Positions 8,516 through 19,400 of a stretch of 56,734 nt of DNA are shown piece after piece (within the stretch, counting starts at the first letter, position 1; every line of letters starts with the position of its first letter). The position numbers and the translations under genes were made by a program. Source of the DNA: Streptomyces bikiniensis (lineage in GTDB: Bacteria; Actinomycetota; Actinomycetes; Streptomycetales; Streptomycetaceae); contig JNWL01000047.1 of the NCBI GenBank assembly GCA_000716465.1, positions 1 through 56,734 of the forward strand. Direction: 5' to 3'. Below the pieces are notes generated by a model. It saw only the letters and a list, made by a program, of their open reading frames with translations. It was not told the DNA's origin and ran no database searches.

Positions 8516-8985
8516 CTATCGGGTGCTGCACATCACGTAGAGGTCCACTTCGATCGGCTCGTAGAAGCTGCCGGCTTGCACCCACCAGCCGTCGCGGTCG
8601 GCCTCTTCGCCCATCAGACCGGGCCGGGACGCCCGGAGCGCCGACTCCTAGGTGTTCGCGGCGGCGCCGCCGCTGGTGACCCGTCGGCCGTTCAGGCAGG
8701 TCAGGAATCCGCCCGAGGGTTGGTTCTTGCTGATCTTATAGGTCGTCCACTGGTTGTCTTCGATGGGATCGGCGCACGTCGCATAGCCGGCGACACCGAC
8801 GTTGCTCCACTGGTTGTTACGCCCTTCGACCGTCCACTGCGTCGGCCCGGACGAGGTGAAAGCAGACGGGTAGCTCTTGGTGAGGGTGGTGTCCTCCCCC
8901 TGGATCTCGCCTCCGCCGCCAAGGACGGTCTTACCCGCCGGGCAGGAGACCGCGGAGGGCTGGTTGCTCGGAAGGCCGGCGGTTA
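8516..8985 (-). pseudogene. Remnant of a secreted-type protein with CPAGK repeats
   Basis: The minus frame reads SCPAGKTVLGGGGEIQGEDT, later WTVEGRNNQWSNVGVAGYAT ending in a Cys. This resembles extracellular Streptomyces proteins with repeated CPxGKxVLGGGG units. A TAG at 8648-8650 interrupts the frame. The same frame continues with GEEADRDGWWVQAGSFYEP and a final Cys before the stop at 8516-8518. No start codon or signal peptide is visible upstream, where the frame is only Pro/Thr/Arg-rich. It is a decayed fragment. Confidence 0.4.
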
Positions 8986-9468
8986 CGGGCGCCGTGGTGG
9001 CCGTGGGCGGGCTCGGGCGTGAGATCGGCGGGCACGGTGTCCTCGGTTTCCCCGGCCTGCGGGCCGGATCGGGGGTCGTCCGGCCCGTACGCGGATGTGC
9101 GTGCGGGCCGGGGCCACCGTCGGAAGCACCCCCCTTGTCCGCGGTCTAACCGCCCACGGCATCCGGTGTCCGATTCCTCCTCGACTAGGCCCTTGTGGTG
9201 CGGATTTGTCCGTGAGTGGCATCACGACCGCCTCCCTGGAGAACGTATCGGCCACCAGAGCGGTAGCGGAGGTGGACAAGGGGTCATGGCCCGGCTCACG
9301 GTCGGGCCGACCCTGCCGGACAAGGGGCCGGGTTTGACCCTTGCAGTACCGTTACGCCCCCTTCGGGCTAGGGGAGATTTCTTCGTCCTCTGCCCACAGG
9401 CCCGCGATTTGAGACTCGTTCTGAGGCCGCCACGATCAGCGGAGCGGTCCGGAACCGAGGAGCCATAC
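8986..9468. other. Non-coding stretch upstream of two unknown genes
   Basis: No supportable gene is seen in these 483 bases. The last 120 bases before GTG 9469 (TTGACC near 9336, then AT-richer sequence around 9345-9375) could hold the promoter for the 9469-10429 pair. Confidence 0.3.
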
Positions 9469-9912
9469 GTGCCCGAGAACACCACCATCACGCCACTCGT
9501 CCCGACGACCCCGCAGGCGGTGATGGACGTCTTCGGCCACCTGCGGGCGGCCAGCGTCGCCGACAGCGAGTTCGCCGGCGAACTCGTGGTCGCCGGGCCG
9601 CGGATGCCCGAGCTGATCGTGGACGTCGTCGAGCGGATCGTCGTCCCCGTCACCACGGTCGGCGAACGCACGGCGGAGCCGTGCGACGAGTCCTTCGTCC
9701 TCGACGCCCTCGGCCGGGTCTTCGTGACCGCCCTGGGCGCCTGGGCCACGGCCGGCCCGGACACCGCCGAACCCCTCGCCCGCACCGCCCTGCACCTCAT
9801 CGCGCAGCTGCTCGTCGAGGATCACGAGGACCTGGCCGACGTCCTGGAGCACCTCGACACCGTCGCCCTGCACCAGGCGATCCAGGCCCACCCGGCCCCC
9901 GCTACCCGGTAA
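9469..9912 (+). CDS. Unknown helical cytosolic protein (first of a pair)
   Basis: This 147-residue protein starts at GTG 9469-9471, chosen because GAGGAG lies six bases upstream. It is acidic and strongly helical (LIVDVVERIVVPVTTVGE, HLIAQLLVEDHEDLADVLEH) with no signal peptide, membrane segment or recognised motif. A second protein of nearly equal size follows after 70 bases on the same strand. Both have good ribosome binding sites and normal codon use, so the pair looks expressed. I do not recognise the family. The flanking plasmid-like debris suggests a plasmid or island accessory role. Confidence 0.65.
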   Translation: MPENTTITPLVPTTPQAVMDVFGHLRAASVADSEFAGELVVAGPRMPELIVDVVERIVVPVTTVGERTAEPCDESFVLDALGRVFVTALGAWATAGPDTAEPLARTALHLIAQLLVEDHEDLADVLEHLDTVALHQAIQAHPAPATR

Positions 9913-9982
9913 CGCCCTCCCCACCTCTCCAGGCAGGCGGGCGCGGTAGGTGCCCGCCACCGACACGGACAAGGAGTCCCCT

Positions 9983-10429
9983 GTGGAAACCACGACGCAT
10001 ACCACCACCGTCTCGGAGCAGACCGCGCAGGCCGCCGAGTACCGGGAGCGGATGACGCGGGCCGCCGACTACGTCGAGCTGGTCTGGCGCCACCAGGGCA
10101 CCGAGCGGGAGCAGACCGAGCTGGCGGCGTTCCACGCCGACAACCGGCTCGCGCGGACGGTCGGCGAGTTCGGCACGCTGCTGCTGACCCGTCACCTCAC
10201 CGCCGTGCCCGACGGGCACGTCGGCTGCGAGGCCGGCTACGTCCTGGACAGGCTGGCGACCGTGACGAACCGGGACCTCATGCGCCGGTGCCTGACGGGT
10301 AACGCGGTGGAGGCCGCCTGGTCCGCGGCCCAGTTCCTGATCGAGTGCATGCAGGAGGTCGACCAGGTCAGCCAGTTCCTCGCCGACGTCCGCGGCGACA
10401 TCGCCACCGGAAGGCCGGCCACCGCCTGA
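9983..10429 (+). CDS. Unknown helical cytosolic protein (second of a pair)
   Basis: This 148-residue protein starts at GTG 9983-9985, behind AAGGAG (9971-9976). It is helical and acidic (MTRAADYVELVWRHQG, AAQFLIECMQEVDQVSQFLA). It lacks membrane segments and known motifs. It is co-directional with, and probably co-transcribed with, the gene at 9469. Right after its stop the near-palindrome array begins. Function unknown. Confidence 0.65.
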   Translation: METTTHTTTVSEQTAQAAEYRERMTRAADYVELVWRHQGTEREQTELAAFHADNRLARTVGEFGTLLLTRHLTAVPDGHVGCEAGYVLDRLATVTNRDLMRRCLTGNAVEAAWSAAQFLIECMQEVDQVSQFLADVRGDIATGRPATA

Positions 10430-10476
10430 CCCCAGGCAGCGCCCTCGGTGAACTCCACCCGGCAGCCGGAACGGTG

Positions 10477-11122
10477 GGTGGAGTCCACCGGGTGGAGCGG
10501 AACGGACGTGGGCTCCACCCTCCACCGGGTGGAACCCGCGTCCGTGGCGACCACTTCGGTGGGAGCCGCGGTCCATCCGGTGGAATCCACTCGGTCGGCC
10601 CGCTCTGGGGGTGGGATCCGCGCATCACGGTGTCCGTTTTACCCCTTGACCACCCCTTGACCGCACCATTTGCCCCGGCGTCGGTGGAGTCCACTTCCAC
10701 TCGGTGGCGCGGTGCAGCACGCCCCCGGGCGCACGGTAGTGCCGAGTGGAAGGGCGGGTTCAGCGACGGCGGGAACGGTGCGGACGTACGGCCCGTGGCG
10801 GGTTCGACCGGCCTCCGGAGTACTGCCGCGTCCGGTTCCCCCACACCGGCGCGGGCACGGCGGGCGCCGCGTACAGCACCGCCCGCAGCCGGACCGCGTC
10901 GGCGAGCTGCTCCAAGCGCTCCATGTACTCGGGTGCGAGATCCGGGATCGGGTGGACCATGGCGAAGACCTCCGTACCTCGGTGACCGGCTCCCCCACCC
11001 TCGTCTCCCTCCCCGTCGCCAGGACGTGGCCGCCGGTCGCGTCCCAGCCGGTGCGACCGCGACTTCGGCCCCCGGCCCACCCGGCGGACCGGAGCACGAA
11101 ATGGTGGGCTCCACTCGGTGGA
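10477..11122. repeat. Cluster of 13-bp TCCAC/GTGGA near-palindromes
   Basis: The unit TCCACCGGGTGGA occurs exactly at 10484-10496 and 10521-10533, with variants TCCATCCGGTGGA (10572-10584), TCCACTCGGTGGC (10696-10708) and TCCACTCGGTGGA (11110-11122). Half-sites lie around 10477-10489, 10551-10562 and 11132-11160. Six-base arms flank a one-base centre, as in a dimeric protein-binding site. The cluster is densest just after the 9983 gene and reappears upstream of the plasmid-like fragments. It could be an origin, partition or operator array. It does not match the GACCCGGA transfer repeats of Streptomyces TraB. Confidence 0.6.
10760..10960 (-). CDS. Small unknown plasmid-type protein
   Basis: This 66-residue protein starts at ATG 10958-10960, with GGAGG about eight bases upstream. 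The N-terminal half is helical (IPDLAPEYMERLEQLADAV); the C-terminus is basic (AVRPHRSRR). The YMERL element recurs in the fragment at 11170-11481 (DYMERLRALQRAR), hinting at a related domain. The near-palindrome array lies on both sides. Function unknown. Confidence 0.45.
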   Translation of the reverse strand: MVHPIPDLAPEYMERLEQLADAVRLRAVLYAAPAVPAPVWGNRTRQYSGGRSNPPRAVRPHRSRRR

Positions 11123-11169
11123 CTCCCTTCCCCACGGAGTGGAACTCACCCGTGGAGAGTGGAGCCCAT

Positions 11170-11935
11170 TCAGCGGCTCGCCCCGCCGTGTCCGGTGCTG
11201 GGCTGGCCGGGATGCTGCCGGTGCTCCTGGTCCTTGAGGACCGGCCGGGGAGCGGGAGCTTCGGGTCGGGGTTCGTAGCGCTCCCGGAGCATCTTGGCGC
11301 GTGTCTTCATCTCCTCGATGCGGGCCTGGATGCTGATCTGCTCGGTGGTCAGGTCCTGTGTGCCCGTCTTGGCGCGCGCCCTCTGGAGCGCCCGCAGCCG
11401 CTCCATATAGTCCGTCGGCTCGCTTTCGCCCTCCGGCTCCTCGACGTCGGTGTCAGGGAAGAGGAGGAGCTGTTCGGGCATCGCGGCCTGCTGGTGCGCG
11501 GTGACGCCCTCGTAGGGCGGTGAGGTCGGCCGGAGGCCGGTGGTCGACGTCAGGAGCCGCCTCCGGTGAGCGTCGCCGGGCGCGGGCGGGATCGGGGTGG
11601 GCCCAGCGAGCGGTGCAGAGGCGGTAGTCCGCCAGGAGCCCGCGGGTGGTCTTCGGTTCGGTGATGTCCAGGCAGTACGCCGCGATGGCCGCGTTCACGA
11701 TCGTCTCGTCCAGACCGGGCTCGCGGCGGCGGCCGCGCTGAACCAGGACGAGGAAGCGCCGGGCCTCGGCAAGCAGGTGGCGGCGGTGGAAGAGACCATC
11801 GCTGCTCATCACGAACACCATCGCGCTGACGCCGAACGCCGGCCGGTCGGCGCGGCGGTCGTCGAGGACACCGAGGTCCAGACCCTGCAGGGGGAACCGG
11901 CACTCGTCCCGCGGTACGCGGGGCCGCCGCCGCAC
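11170..11935 (-). pseudogene. Frameshifted plasmid-transfer-like protein, C-terminal region
   Basis: Three frames must be joined to make one protein. The first reads RRHLLAEARRFLVLVQRGRR, LDETIVNAAIAAYCLDITEP and LADYRLCTARWAHPDP. Next comes TLTGGGS up to a stop, then LLTSTTGLRPTSPPYEGVTA leading into MPEQLLLFPDTD, ending with a helical tail (SIQARIEEMKTRAKMLRERY). The first part resembles, from memory, C-terminal regions of Streptomyces relaxase-type plasmid proteins; that family call is tentative. The last part also forms an open frame of its own from ATG 11479-11481, 103 residues. At least two shifts make the whole non-functional. Confidence 0.4.
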
Positions 11936-11943
11936 CGCGTCGG

Positions 11944-12387
11944 GTGCTCGACGAGTTCTTGGGCACGACCGAGGTCAACCAGAACCTGGCCGCGCGGGTG
12001 TCCGCCCTCGGCACCGCCTACCCCGCCCGCCGCCCGGACGCCGATCCGCTGGAGGGGCGGCGCATGTCGGGCATCGGCCCGACCACCGCAGGATCCTCCG
12101 CCACGCGGGTCTACGAGCCGGCCGACCGCAGCCGTTTCCTGCTGCTGGACTTCGTCGGCGACGAGACGCTCCCGCCCGCCGTCGAGGCCGGGTGGAGCGG
12201 ACGCGTCGAGGCCGTGACGGTGACCGGATGGGACCATCACCCCGAACTGGCGGGGGCATCCGAAATCCTGGTGCGCCCCGACGGCCATGTCGCCTGGGCG
12301 AGCCGAACCGGTGACACGGCCGAGCGGCGGGCCGAACGCACACGGACGCTCGCCGTGTGGGCGGGCGCCCCTGGCACGGGAACCTGA
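11944..12387 (+). pseudogene. C-terminal fragment of an FAD-dependent aromatic monooxygenase
   Basis: The 147-residue frame matches the C-terminal thioredoxin-like part of PHBH-type aromatic hydroxylases: EVNQNLAARVSALGTAYP, then RSRFLLLDFVGDETLPP and the near-terminal ILVRPDGHVAWA. The whole FAD- and substrate-binding part (about 370 residues) is absent. Upstream sequence belongs to another fragment on the opposite strand. It is a remnant of a lost tailoring-type oxygenase gene. Confidence 0.6.
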
Positions 12388-12388
12388 G

Positions 12389-12688
12389 ATGCGCCTCCTC
12401 TTCGACGGTGCCGATCTCGACGCGGTCGGCCATTTCACCGACCGCCCCACCACCGCACCGGCAGGCACCACGAACCCCGGCGGATTCGGCTGGTCCGTCA
12501 TCACCCGCCCCAGCACCGACGTCGCCGTCACATCACCGCCCGACGGCAAGAACATCCGCGTCGTCCTCCGGAGGGGGGAAGGGAGGAGGCCGGGGCCGAA
12601 GGGACCCCGTTGGTTCCGTGCCCTGCCGTGTTTGATGTCGCGCACGCGCTGGACGAATCCGGACGGGGTCAGCGGCGTGCCGCGGTGA
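12389..12688 (+). CDS. Unknown small frame, perhaps a DUF317-like fragment
   Basis: A 99-residue frame starts at ATG 12389, overlapping the end of the preceding fragment by one base position group. The segment GGFGWSVITRPSTDVAVTSP followed by DGKN faintly resembles the repeat of DUF317 proteins, which are common on Streptomyces plasmids. The C-terminal third is Arg-rich and probably out of frame. It is convergent with, and overlaps, the regulator gene at 12669. Weak support. Confidence 0.25.
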   Translation: MRLLFDGADLDAVGHFTDRPTTAPAGTTNPGGFGWSVITRPSTDVAVTSPPDGKNIRVVLRRGEGRRPGPKGPRWFRALPCLMSRTRWTNPDGVSGVPR

Positions 12689-13205
12689 CCATCACCAGGA
12701 GGGGGACGAGGCGGGTGGGCGGGATCTGGTAGCGGCCGCGCCCCATCGTCTCCAGCCAGCCGGCGGAGACGAGCTGCCGCAGATGGTGGTAGATCTGGCC
12801 GGTCGTGCCGAGCCCCTCCAGCTCGATGAGCTCGGCGACCGCTGTACGTCCTCCGGCCAGCGCCTGGATGAGCCGCAGCCGCACCGGGTGGCTCAGTGCC
12901 CCCAGTGCGTCGGCCGCCTCCGACCAGTCCGAACTGAGCATCGAGTCGGTGGTGTCGGAGCGCTCCCACTCGACGAGGTCCCCGTCGAGGCCGACCACGG
13001 ACCCGGCGAACAGGACCCCGCCGTGCGCCGCTTCCTGGAGCCGCTCGCGGAGCTGGGGCAGCGCCCAGTAGGCCTCGGCCGGCGTCTCGTCCGGGACGGG
13101 GCCCCGGTGGTCGCCGTCCAGCCTGGCCTCGATTTCGGAGAGTCGCTGCGCCATGTCGGCGACCTGCCCCGCCAGGGCCTCCCAGGAAGACGCGTACTCA
13201 TTCAT
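12669..13205 (-). CDS. ArsR-like winged-helix transcriptional regulator
   Basis: This 178-residue protein starts at ATG 13203-13205. The N-terminal 45 residues look coiled-coil (LAGQVADMAQRLSEIEARLD). The C-terminal half is a winged helix: ADALGALSHPVRLRLIQALA, AVAELIELEGLGTTGQIYHH as the recognition region, then LRQLVSAGWLETMGRGRYQI as the wing. No metal-binding Cys pair is visible. It lies 36 bases downstream of mbtH on the same strand, so it may be the last gene of the NRPS operon and control it. It could equally be an independent gene. Nothing else in the operon looks regulatory. Confidence 0.8.
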   Translation of the reverse strand: MNEYASSWEALAGQVADMAQRLSEIEARLDGDHRGPVPDETPAEAYWALPQLRERLQEAAHGGVLFAGSVVGLDGDLVEWERSDTTDSMLSSDWSEAADALGALSHPVRLRLIQALAGGRTAVAELIELEGLGTTGQIYHHLRQLVSAGWLETMGRGRYQIPPTRLVPLLVMVTAARR

Positions 13206-13241
13206 CGAACCAGCCTATCGGTGGCCCCGTCGCCGGGCGCA

Positions 13242-13457
13242 TCAGGCGTCCGGCGGCAGGGCGGCGATGAGGCTCTTCGGCCGCATGTCGGTCCAGTGCT
13301 CCTCGATGTACCGGAGGCAGGCCGCGCGGTCGTCGGGCCCGAAGACACGGGTCCAGCCGACCGGCACCTTCACGAACCGGGGCCACAGGGAGTGTTGCCC
13401 CTCGTCGTTGACGAGCACCAGGAAGGCGGCGGTCTCGTCGTCGAACGGATTGGTCAC
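13242..13457 (-). CDS. mbtH: MbtH-like protein
   Basis: This 71-residue partner of NRPS adenylation domains has the hallmark [10 protein letters not shown] and [20 protein letters not shown] followed by [10 protein letters not shown]. It binds A domains and raises their solubility and activity. The GTG start overlaps the stop of the upstream NRPS gene by four bases (GTGA), so the two are translationally coupled. One or more of the four A domains in this operon presumably needs it. Confidence 0.95.
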   Translation of the reverse strand: MTNPFDDETAAFLVLVNDEGQHSLWPRFVKVPVGWTRVFGPDDRAACLRYIEEHWTDMRPKSLIAALPPDA

Positions 13458-16400
13458 GGGATGGCCTCTCTCTTTCGGTCGTCGTTCCGGAACTCCGTGC
13501 CGAGCAGCTCCGCCACCGGCGCCTCCGGCCGGGTGGCGAAGGCGTCGAGCAGGTCGGTCAGCTCGTGGAGGAGGGCGCGGGCGGCACCTGGTTCCAGCGC
13601 GCCCGGCCGGTGGTCGAGGCGCAGGTGCAGCGCGCCGTCGACGGCGAACGCCACCAGGGTCAGCGGGTAGTGGGTGGCGTCCCGGCCCGTCACGGAGGCG
13701 ACCCGGAGGCCCTGGGCGGGGCGCGAGAGGGTGGCCCGGTCCAGAGGGTAGTTCTCGAACACCAGGTGGGTGTCGAACAGTTCCCTGCGTCCGACCGCGC
13801 GCTGGATCTCGCTCAGCCCGATGTGGTGGTGCGACAGCAGCCGGGTCTGTTCGTCCCGCAACCGGCGCAGGGCCTCGCGCACGGTCTCCGTGCCGTCGAC
13901 GCGCACGCGGACCGGCACCGTGTCGATGAACAGACCGATCATCGAGTCCATCCCGGACAGCTCGGGCTGGCGGCCCGAAACGGTCGCGCCGAACACGACG
14001 TCGTCGGTGCCGAGACGACGGGCCAGCAGCAGGCCCCAGGCGTACTGGACCACGGTGTTGAGCGTGACGGCGTCGCCGCCCGGGGCGCGCAGCGCCGTGG
14101 TGGCGGCCTCGGACAGCACGGCGTCCAGGGAGGCCGCGGGCCCGACGCCGACGGGCGCGGCCCCGGTCAGTCGCCGGGGCGCGGGGGCGCCGCTGAAGGC
14201 GGCGCGCCACGCCGCGCGGGCGGCGGGCGCGTCCTGGGCCGCCAGTAACGCGAGGTGGTCACGGTAGGGGGTGGCCGGGGGCAGCGCGGCCGGGTCGCCC
14301 CCGTGCGCGTACAGCTCGAGCAGTTCCCCGACGAGGAGCGGCATGGACCAGCCGTCGAGGATCAGGTGGTGATGGGTCAGGACGAGGCGGTGCTCGTCCG
14401 GTCCCCACCGGGTGAGGGTGAAGCGGAGCAGCGGCGGCCGGTCGGGAGGGAAGCGGCGGGTCAGGTCGGCCCGGTTGATCCGGTCGAAGACCTGCTTCCG
14501 GCGCTTCTCGGAGACGCCGGTGAGGTCGAGCAGGCGCCATCTCGGCGGGACCGTGGCGGGGACGACCTGGACGGGGCGGCGCAGGCCCTGGTGGACGAAC
14601 GCGGCGCCGAGGTGGGGATGGCGGGCGGTCAGGGCAGCGGTGGCCGCGCGCAGGGTGTCCCGGTCCAGGCCGCCGTGGAGCGTGAGGACGCACTGTGCCT
14701 GGTAGACGTCGGGGGCGTCGGGGGCGTACAGGGCGTGGAAGAGCAGTCCCTCCTGGAGCGGGGTGAGCGGGAGGACGTCCGCCAGGCCGGGGTGGGCCTC
14801 CTCCAGGTGGTCGACCTCTTCCTGTGTGAGCCGGACGAGCGGCAGGTCGGAGGGGGTGCGGCCGCCGCTGCCGCGGGTCCGCGCGTGCAGGACGAGGGAG
14901 TCGAGAGCGGCGAACCACAGGTCGGTGAGGAGGCGGACCTCGGCCTCGGTGAGCCGGCCGTCCGTCCAGGTCGCCGTGGCGCTCAGCCGGGGGCCGTCGG
15001 GTCCGTCGGTCGTCAGCGCGTTGATGTCGAGGACGTGTCCGCCCGGCAGGCCGGAGGCTCCGGCGGTACGGGACGGGACCTGCTCCCCGGTGATGCTCCA
15101 GTCCGTGTCGGCGGTGGTGGCGAGGCGGCCCAGGTAGTTGAAGCCGAGCTGCGGCGGGGTCCGGCCGTCGAGTGCGGGCCGGGCCGCCGGGTCGAGGTGG
15201 CGCAGGATGCCGTAGCCGACGCCCCGGTCGGGGATCGCGCGTAGCGTCTCCTTGACCCGCCGCAGTGCGCGGCCGAGGCCGGTTCCCGCGCTGCGCACGT
15301 CGGCCCAGGAGCAGCCGGTGGCGGGCAGCCGGACCGGGTAGAGGGCGGTCAGCCAGCCGACGGTCCTGGACAGGTCGGTGCCGGAGTGGTCGGGGCGGCC
15401 GTGCGACTCCAGGTCGACGAGCAGGCCGTCCGGGGCGGGCGGCCTGCTGCGGCGGCGGCACCACTCCTCGACGGCCAGGGCCAGGCCGGTGAGGAGGACG
15501 GGTTCGATCCCGCAGTGGAAGGCGACGCCGACCTCGGTGAGCAGGGGTGAGGTCCGGCCGGGCGGCAGCGTGGCGGTCAGGGTGCGCGTCGGCGGGGGGG
15601 CCGCCGAGGATGTCCCGCAGGCACGGGGGGCGGAGCGGGTTCCGGCGAGGGGGCCGGAGACCGGGGCGGGAGGAGGGGCGGGGCGGGGGTCGGCGAGGGC
15701 GGGGTCCGTGCCCGCCAGTGTCTCTGTCCACAGTGGCAGTTCAGTCCGGCGCGTCCCCTCCGTCCCCTGGGTCAGTAAGGTGCGGGCCCACTCCGGAAGG
15801 GTCACGGGCGGCGGGATGAGCTCGGGGGTCTTTCCGGCGGCCAGCGCCTGGTCGGCGGCGGCCAGGTCGGAGAGCAGGATCCTCCAGGAGACGGCGTCGA
15901 CGGCGAGGTGGTGGATGACGAGCAGCAGCCTCCCGGTCGCATCGGGTCCCCGATCGAGGAAGGCGGCGGAGAGCAGGTGTCCCCGTGTCGGGGCGAGCTG
16001 TCCGAGTGCCTCGTCCAGCGCGTCGGGGGGCAGCAGGGGCGGGCCGTCGGCGGGGGCGGGAAGGTGGCGCACCCGGTCGTCGACGCGTATCCGGCCGGCC
16101 GGACGGATGTCGAGCCGCCACTCCTCGCCGGTGGGGTCGAGGCGCATCCGCAGGGCCGCGTGCCGGTCGACGAGCGCCTGGAGGGCGGCGGTGAGGCGGT
16201 CGGCGGTCAGCCCGGCCGGGGTGCGGACCACCATGTGCTGGCTGAACGCGTCGAGGTCGCTGTCCTGTTCGCGCCACCAGTGGACGATGGGGGTCGGCGG
16301 GAGCGGTCCGGCGTCGCCGTCGGGGCCCGTGGCGGCGGGGGCCGGGGGGTCCACGGCCTCGGCGCGCGCGGCGAGGCCGTGGACGGTGGGCGCGCGGAAG

Positions 16401-19400
16401 AGGTCGTTCACGGTGATGCGCAGCCCGGCCTCGTAGGCGCGGCTGACGAGCTGGATGGCGGTGATGCTGTCGCCGCCGGAGTCGAAGAAGCCGTCGTGGA
16501 CGCCGATCGCCGGGGTGTGGAGGAGTTCTGCGAAGAGGACCAGGAGGAGGCGTTCTCGTGCGGTGCGGGGTGCGGCGGTGTCATCGGGCCCGGCGGTGCC
16601 GGGCAGGGCGTGCGGGCGGGGCACCGGGGCCGGTTCGGGCAGGGCGGCGCGGTCCGGTTTGCCGTTGTGGGTGAGCGGCAGTGCGGTCAGGACGGCCCAC
16701 TCCGCCGGGACCATGTAGTTGGGGAGCGTCTCGGTGAGGTGCCGGCGCAGGGCCTCCGGGTCGGCCTCCGTTCCGTCGGCGGGGACCACCCAGGCGGCCA
16801 GCCGCTTCCTGTCGGGCCGTTCCTCGCGCACTGCCACGAGGGCCTGGGCGACGGTGGCGTGCTCGACGAGCGCGGCGGCGACCTCGTCGGTCTCGATGCG
16901 GAAGCCCCGCAGTTTGACCTGTCCGTCGGTGCGTCCGCGGAACTCCAGAGTGCCGTCCGGCAGCCAGCGTGCCAGGTCGCCGGTCCGGTACATGCGGGTG
17001 CCGGGCGGGCCGTAGGGGTCGGCGACGAAGCGTTCGGCGGTCTGTCCGGGACGGCCGAGGTAGCCGCGCGCGATGCCGGTCCCGGCGAGGTAGAGCTCCC
17101 CCGTCACCCCGGTGGGCACCGGCTGGAGCCCGGCGTCCAGGACGTAGCTGCGGCCGCCGTCCAGGGGGCGGCCGATGGGGAGGCCCCGGCGGCCCGTCCC
17201 GGCGGCCAGGTCGGCGTCGACGATCTGGTGCCAGGTGGCGCAGGTGGTCGTCTCCGCCGGTCCGTAGCCGTTGACGACCGCGGTGTCCGGGCAGTGGAGC
17301 CGGACGGCCCGGACGGCGCGGGACGAGACGACGTCGCCGCCGGTCCACACCACGTCGAGGCCGCGCAGGCAGCCCGGGTCCTCCTCGGCGACGAGTTGGA
17401 AGAGGCCGGCGGTCAGCCAGAGGCTGGTGGGGCGGGTTTCGGTGAGCAGCCGCCGCAGGGTCCGCAGGTCGAGGTCGCCGGGCGGGGCGACGACGACCTC
17501 GCCGCCGTTGAGGAGGGGCACCCAGAGTTCCATGGTGGAGGCGTCGAAGGAGTGCGGGGAGTGCATCACCATCCGGCGGGCGGTCGTGGGTTCGTAACAG
17601 GTGTCGGCGGCGAGGGCGAGGATGCCCTCGTGGGTGAGGGCGACGCCCTTGGGGACGCCGGTCGATCCGGAGGTGAAGATGACGCAGGCCAGCTGTCCGG
17701 GTACGGCGGGACCGGCCGGGGCGGGCGGGGCGGGCGGAGGCGGCGCGGCCAGGGCCTCGGCGGCGTCGAGGACGACGGGCGCGCCTGCGGGCTGTTCCCC
17801 GGGCGTCAGTCCGGGTCCGACGACGAGGACGGCGGCGTCCGCCTCGGTGATGACGCGGGACCGTCGGGCGTGCGGCGCGCGGGTGTCGAGGGGGACGTAG
17901 ACGCCGCCGCTCTTGAGGACGGCAAGGGCGGTGACGGCGTACAGCACGCCGCGCTCCATGAGGACGGCGACGCGGGTCTCCCGGCGCACCCCGGCGGTGG
18001 TGAGGTGGGCGGCGAGCCGGTCGGACCGGGTCTCCAGTTCCGCGTAGGTCAGCGTTTCCGTGTCGGAGCGCAGGGCGACGGCTTGCGGGGCGCGGCGGGT
18101 GTGGGCGGCGATCCCCTCCGCGACGCTGCGGGGGGCGGGGCCGGGTGGCGCGGGGCGGGCGGGTGTCCTGCTCCAGCGGTCCAGGAGCCGGGCGCGTTCT
18201 TCCGGGGCGAGCAGGTCGGCGGTGCCGACGGGGGTGTCGGGGGCGTCGGCGAGCCGGGTGAGGAGTCGGACGAGGCGTTCGCCCAGGGTGCGGGCGGTCT
18301 CCGGGGTGAACAGGGCGGTGCGGTACTCCAGGACGCCGTCGAGGCCCTCGCCTTCGCCACCGGGTCCGCGGCGCTCGTACAGGCTGAATGCCAGGTCGCA
18401 CTTGGCGGTGCCGGTGGCGACGGTCGCGACCTCGGCGCGCAGCCCGGGCAGGTCGAGCCGCTCGGGGGGCGGCGGGGTGAGGACCAGCATCACCTGGAAG
18501 AGGGGCGGCCCGGTCTCGGGGCGGTGCGGGGCCAGGGCCTCCACGACCCGTTCGAACGGGGTGTGCTGATGGGCGAAGGCGTCCAGGTCGGCGGTACGGA
18601 CCCGGGCGAGGAGTTCACGGAAGGTGGGGTCGCCGGAGGTGTCGGTGCGCAGGACGAGGGTGTTGACGTAGAAGCCGACCGATGCGTCGAGCCGGGGGTC
18701 GGGCCGGTCGGCGACGGCGGTGGCGACGGGGACGTCCGTGCCGGCGCCGAGGCGGGTGAGGAGGACCGCGAGCGCGGTGTGGACGACCATGAACAGGCTG
18801 GCGCGTTCGGTGGCGGCGAGCCGGGCGAGGCGTCGGTGCAGTGCCGGGGGGATCCGGAAGGAGGCGGTGGCTCCCTCGTCCGTCGGCGGTGCCGTCCGGT
18901 CGACGGGCAGGGCGATGCGGTCCGGCAGCCCGTCCAGGGCGCGGGTCCAGTGGGCGAGGCCGTCGTCCTCGGCGGCGGAGCCGGGGCCGGGGTCCGCGGC
19001 GCGGTCGAGCGCGAAGTCGGCGTACTGGTACGGCAGGGGCGGCAGGTCCGTGGGTGCCGCGCCTCGCAGCCGCGCGGCGTACGCGGTCTCCAGGTCGGCG
19101 GTGAGGATGCCGAGTGAGGTGTGGTCGCAGGCGATGTGGTGGAGGAGCAGGAGGAGCGTGCGGGGTCGGTCGGGGCCGGTGGTGAACAGGGTCACGCGCA
19201 GCGGGGTGTCGCGGTCGAGCCGGAAGGCGTGCCGGGCGGCGAGGGCCAGCCGGGCGGGCAGTTCGCCGGGGTCGACGGTGATCTCGGTGAGGCGGGGACG
19301 GCCGGCTTCGGGCGGCAGGATCCGCTGGTACGGACTGCCGCCCTCCTCCTCGATGACGGTCCGCAGGATCTCGTGCCGGTCGGTCACGTCGCCGAGGGCG

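Noticed and set aside
10477..11122. TraB/clt transfer locus
   Set aside because: The repeats are TCCAC/GTGGA palindromes rather than GACCCGGA direct repeats, and no FtsK/TraB-type ATPase is encoded nearby.
10368..11135. Minus-strand 255-residue frame with repeated HRVEPT-like peptides
   Set aside because: The peptide repeats are only the translation of the 13-bp near-palindromes. The composition is Arg/Gly/Pro-rich and no domain is visible.
15908..19117. Very long plus-strand open frame opposite the NRPS genes, with similar ones at 19121-22426 and 23599-29394
   Set aside because: These are antisense shadows of high-GC megasynthase genes. Their translations are Gly/Arg/Val-rich without domains, while the minus strand shows complete NRPS motifs.
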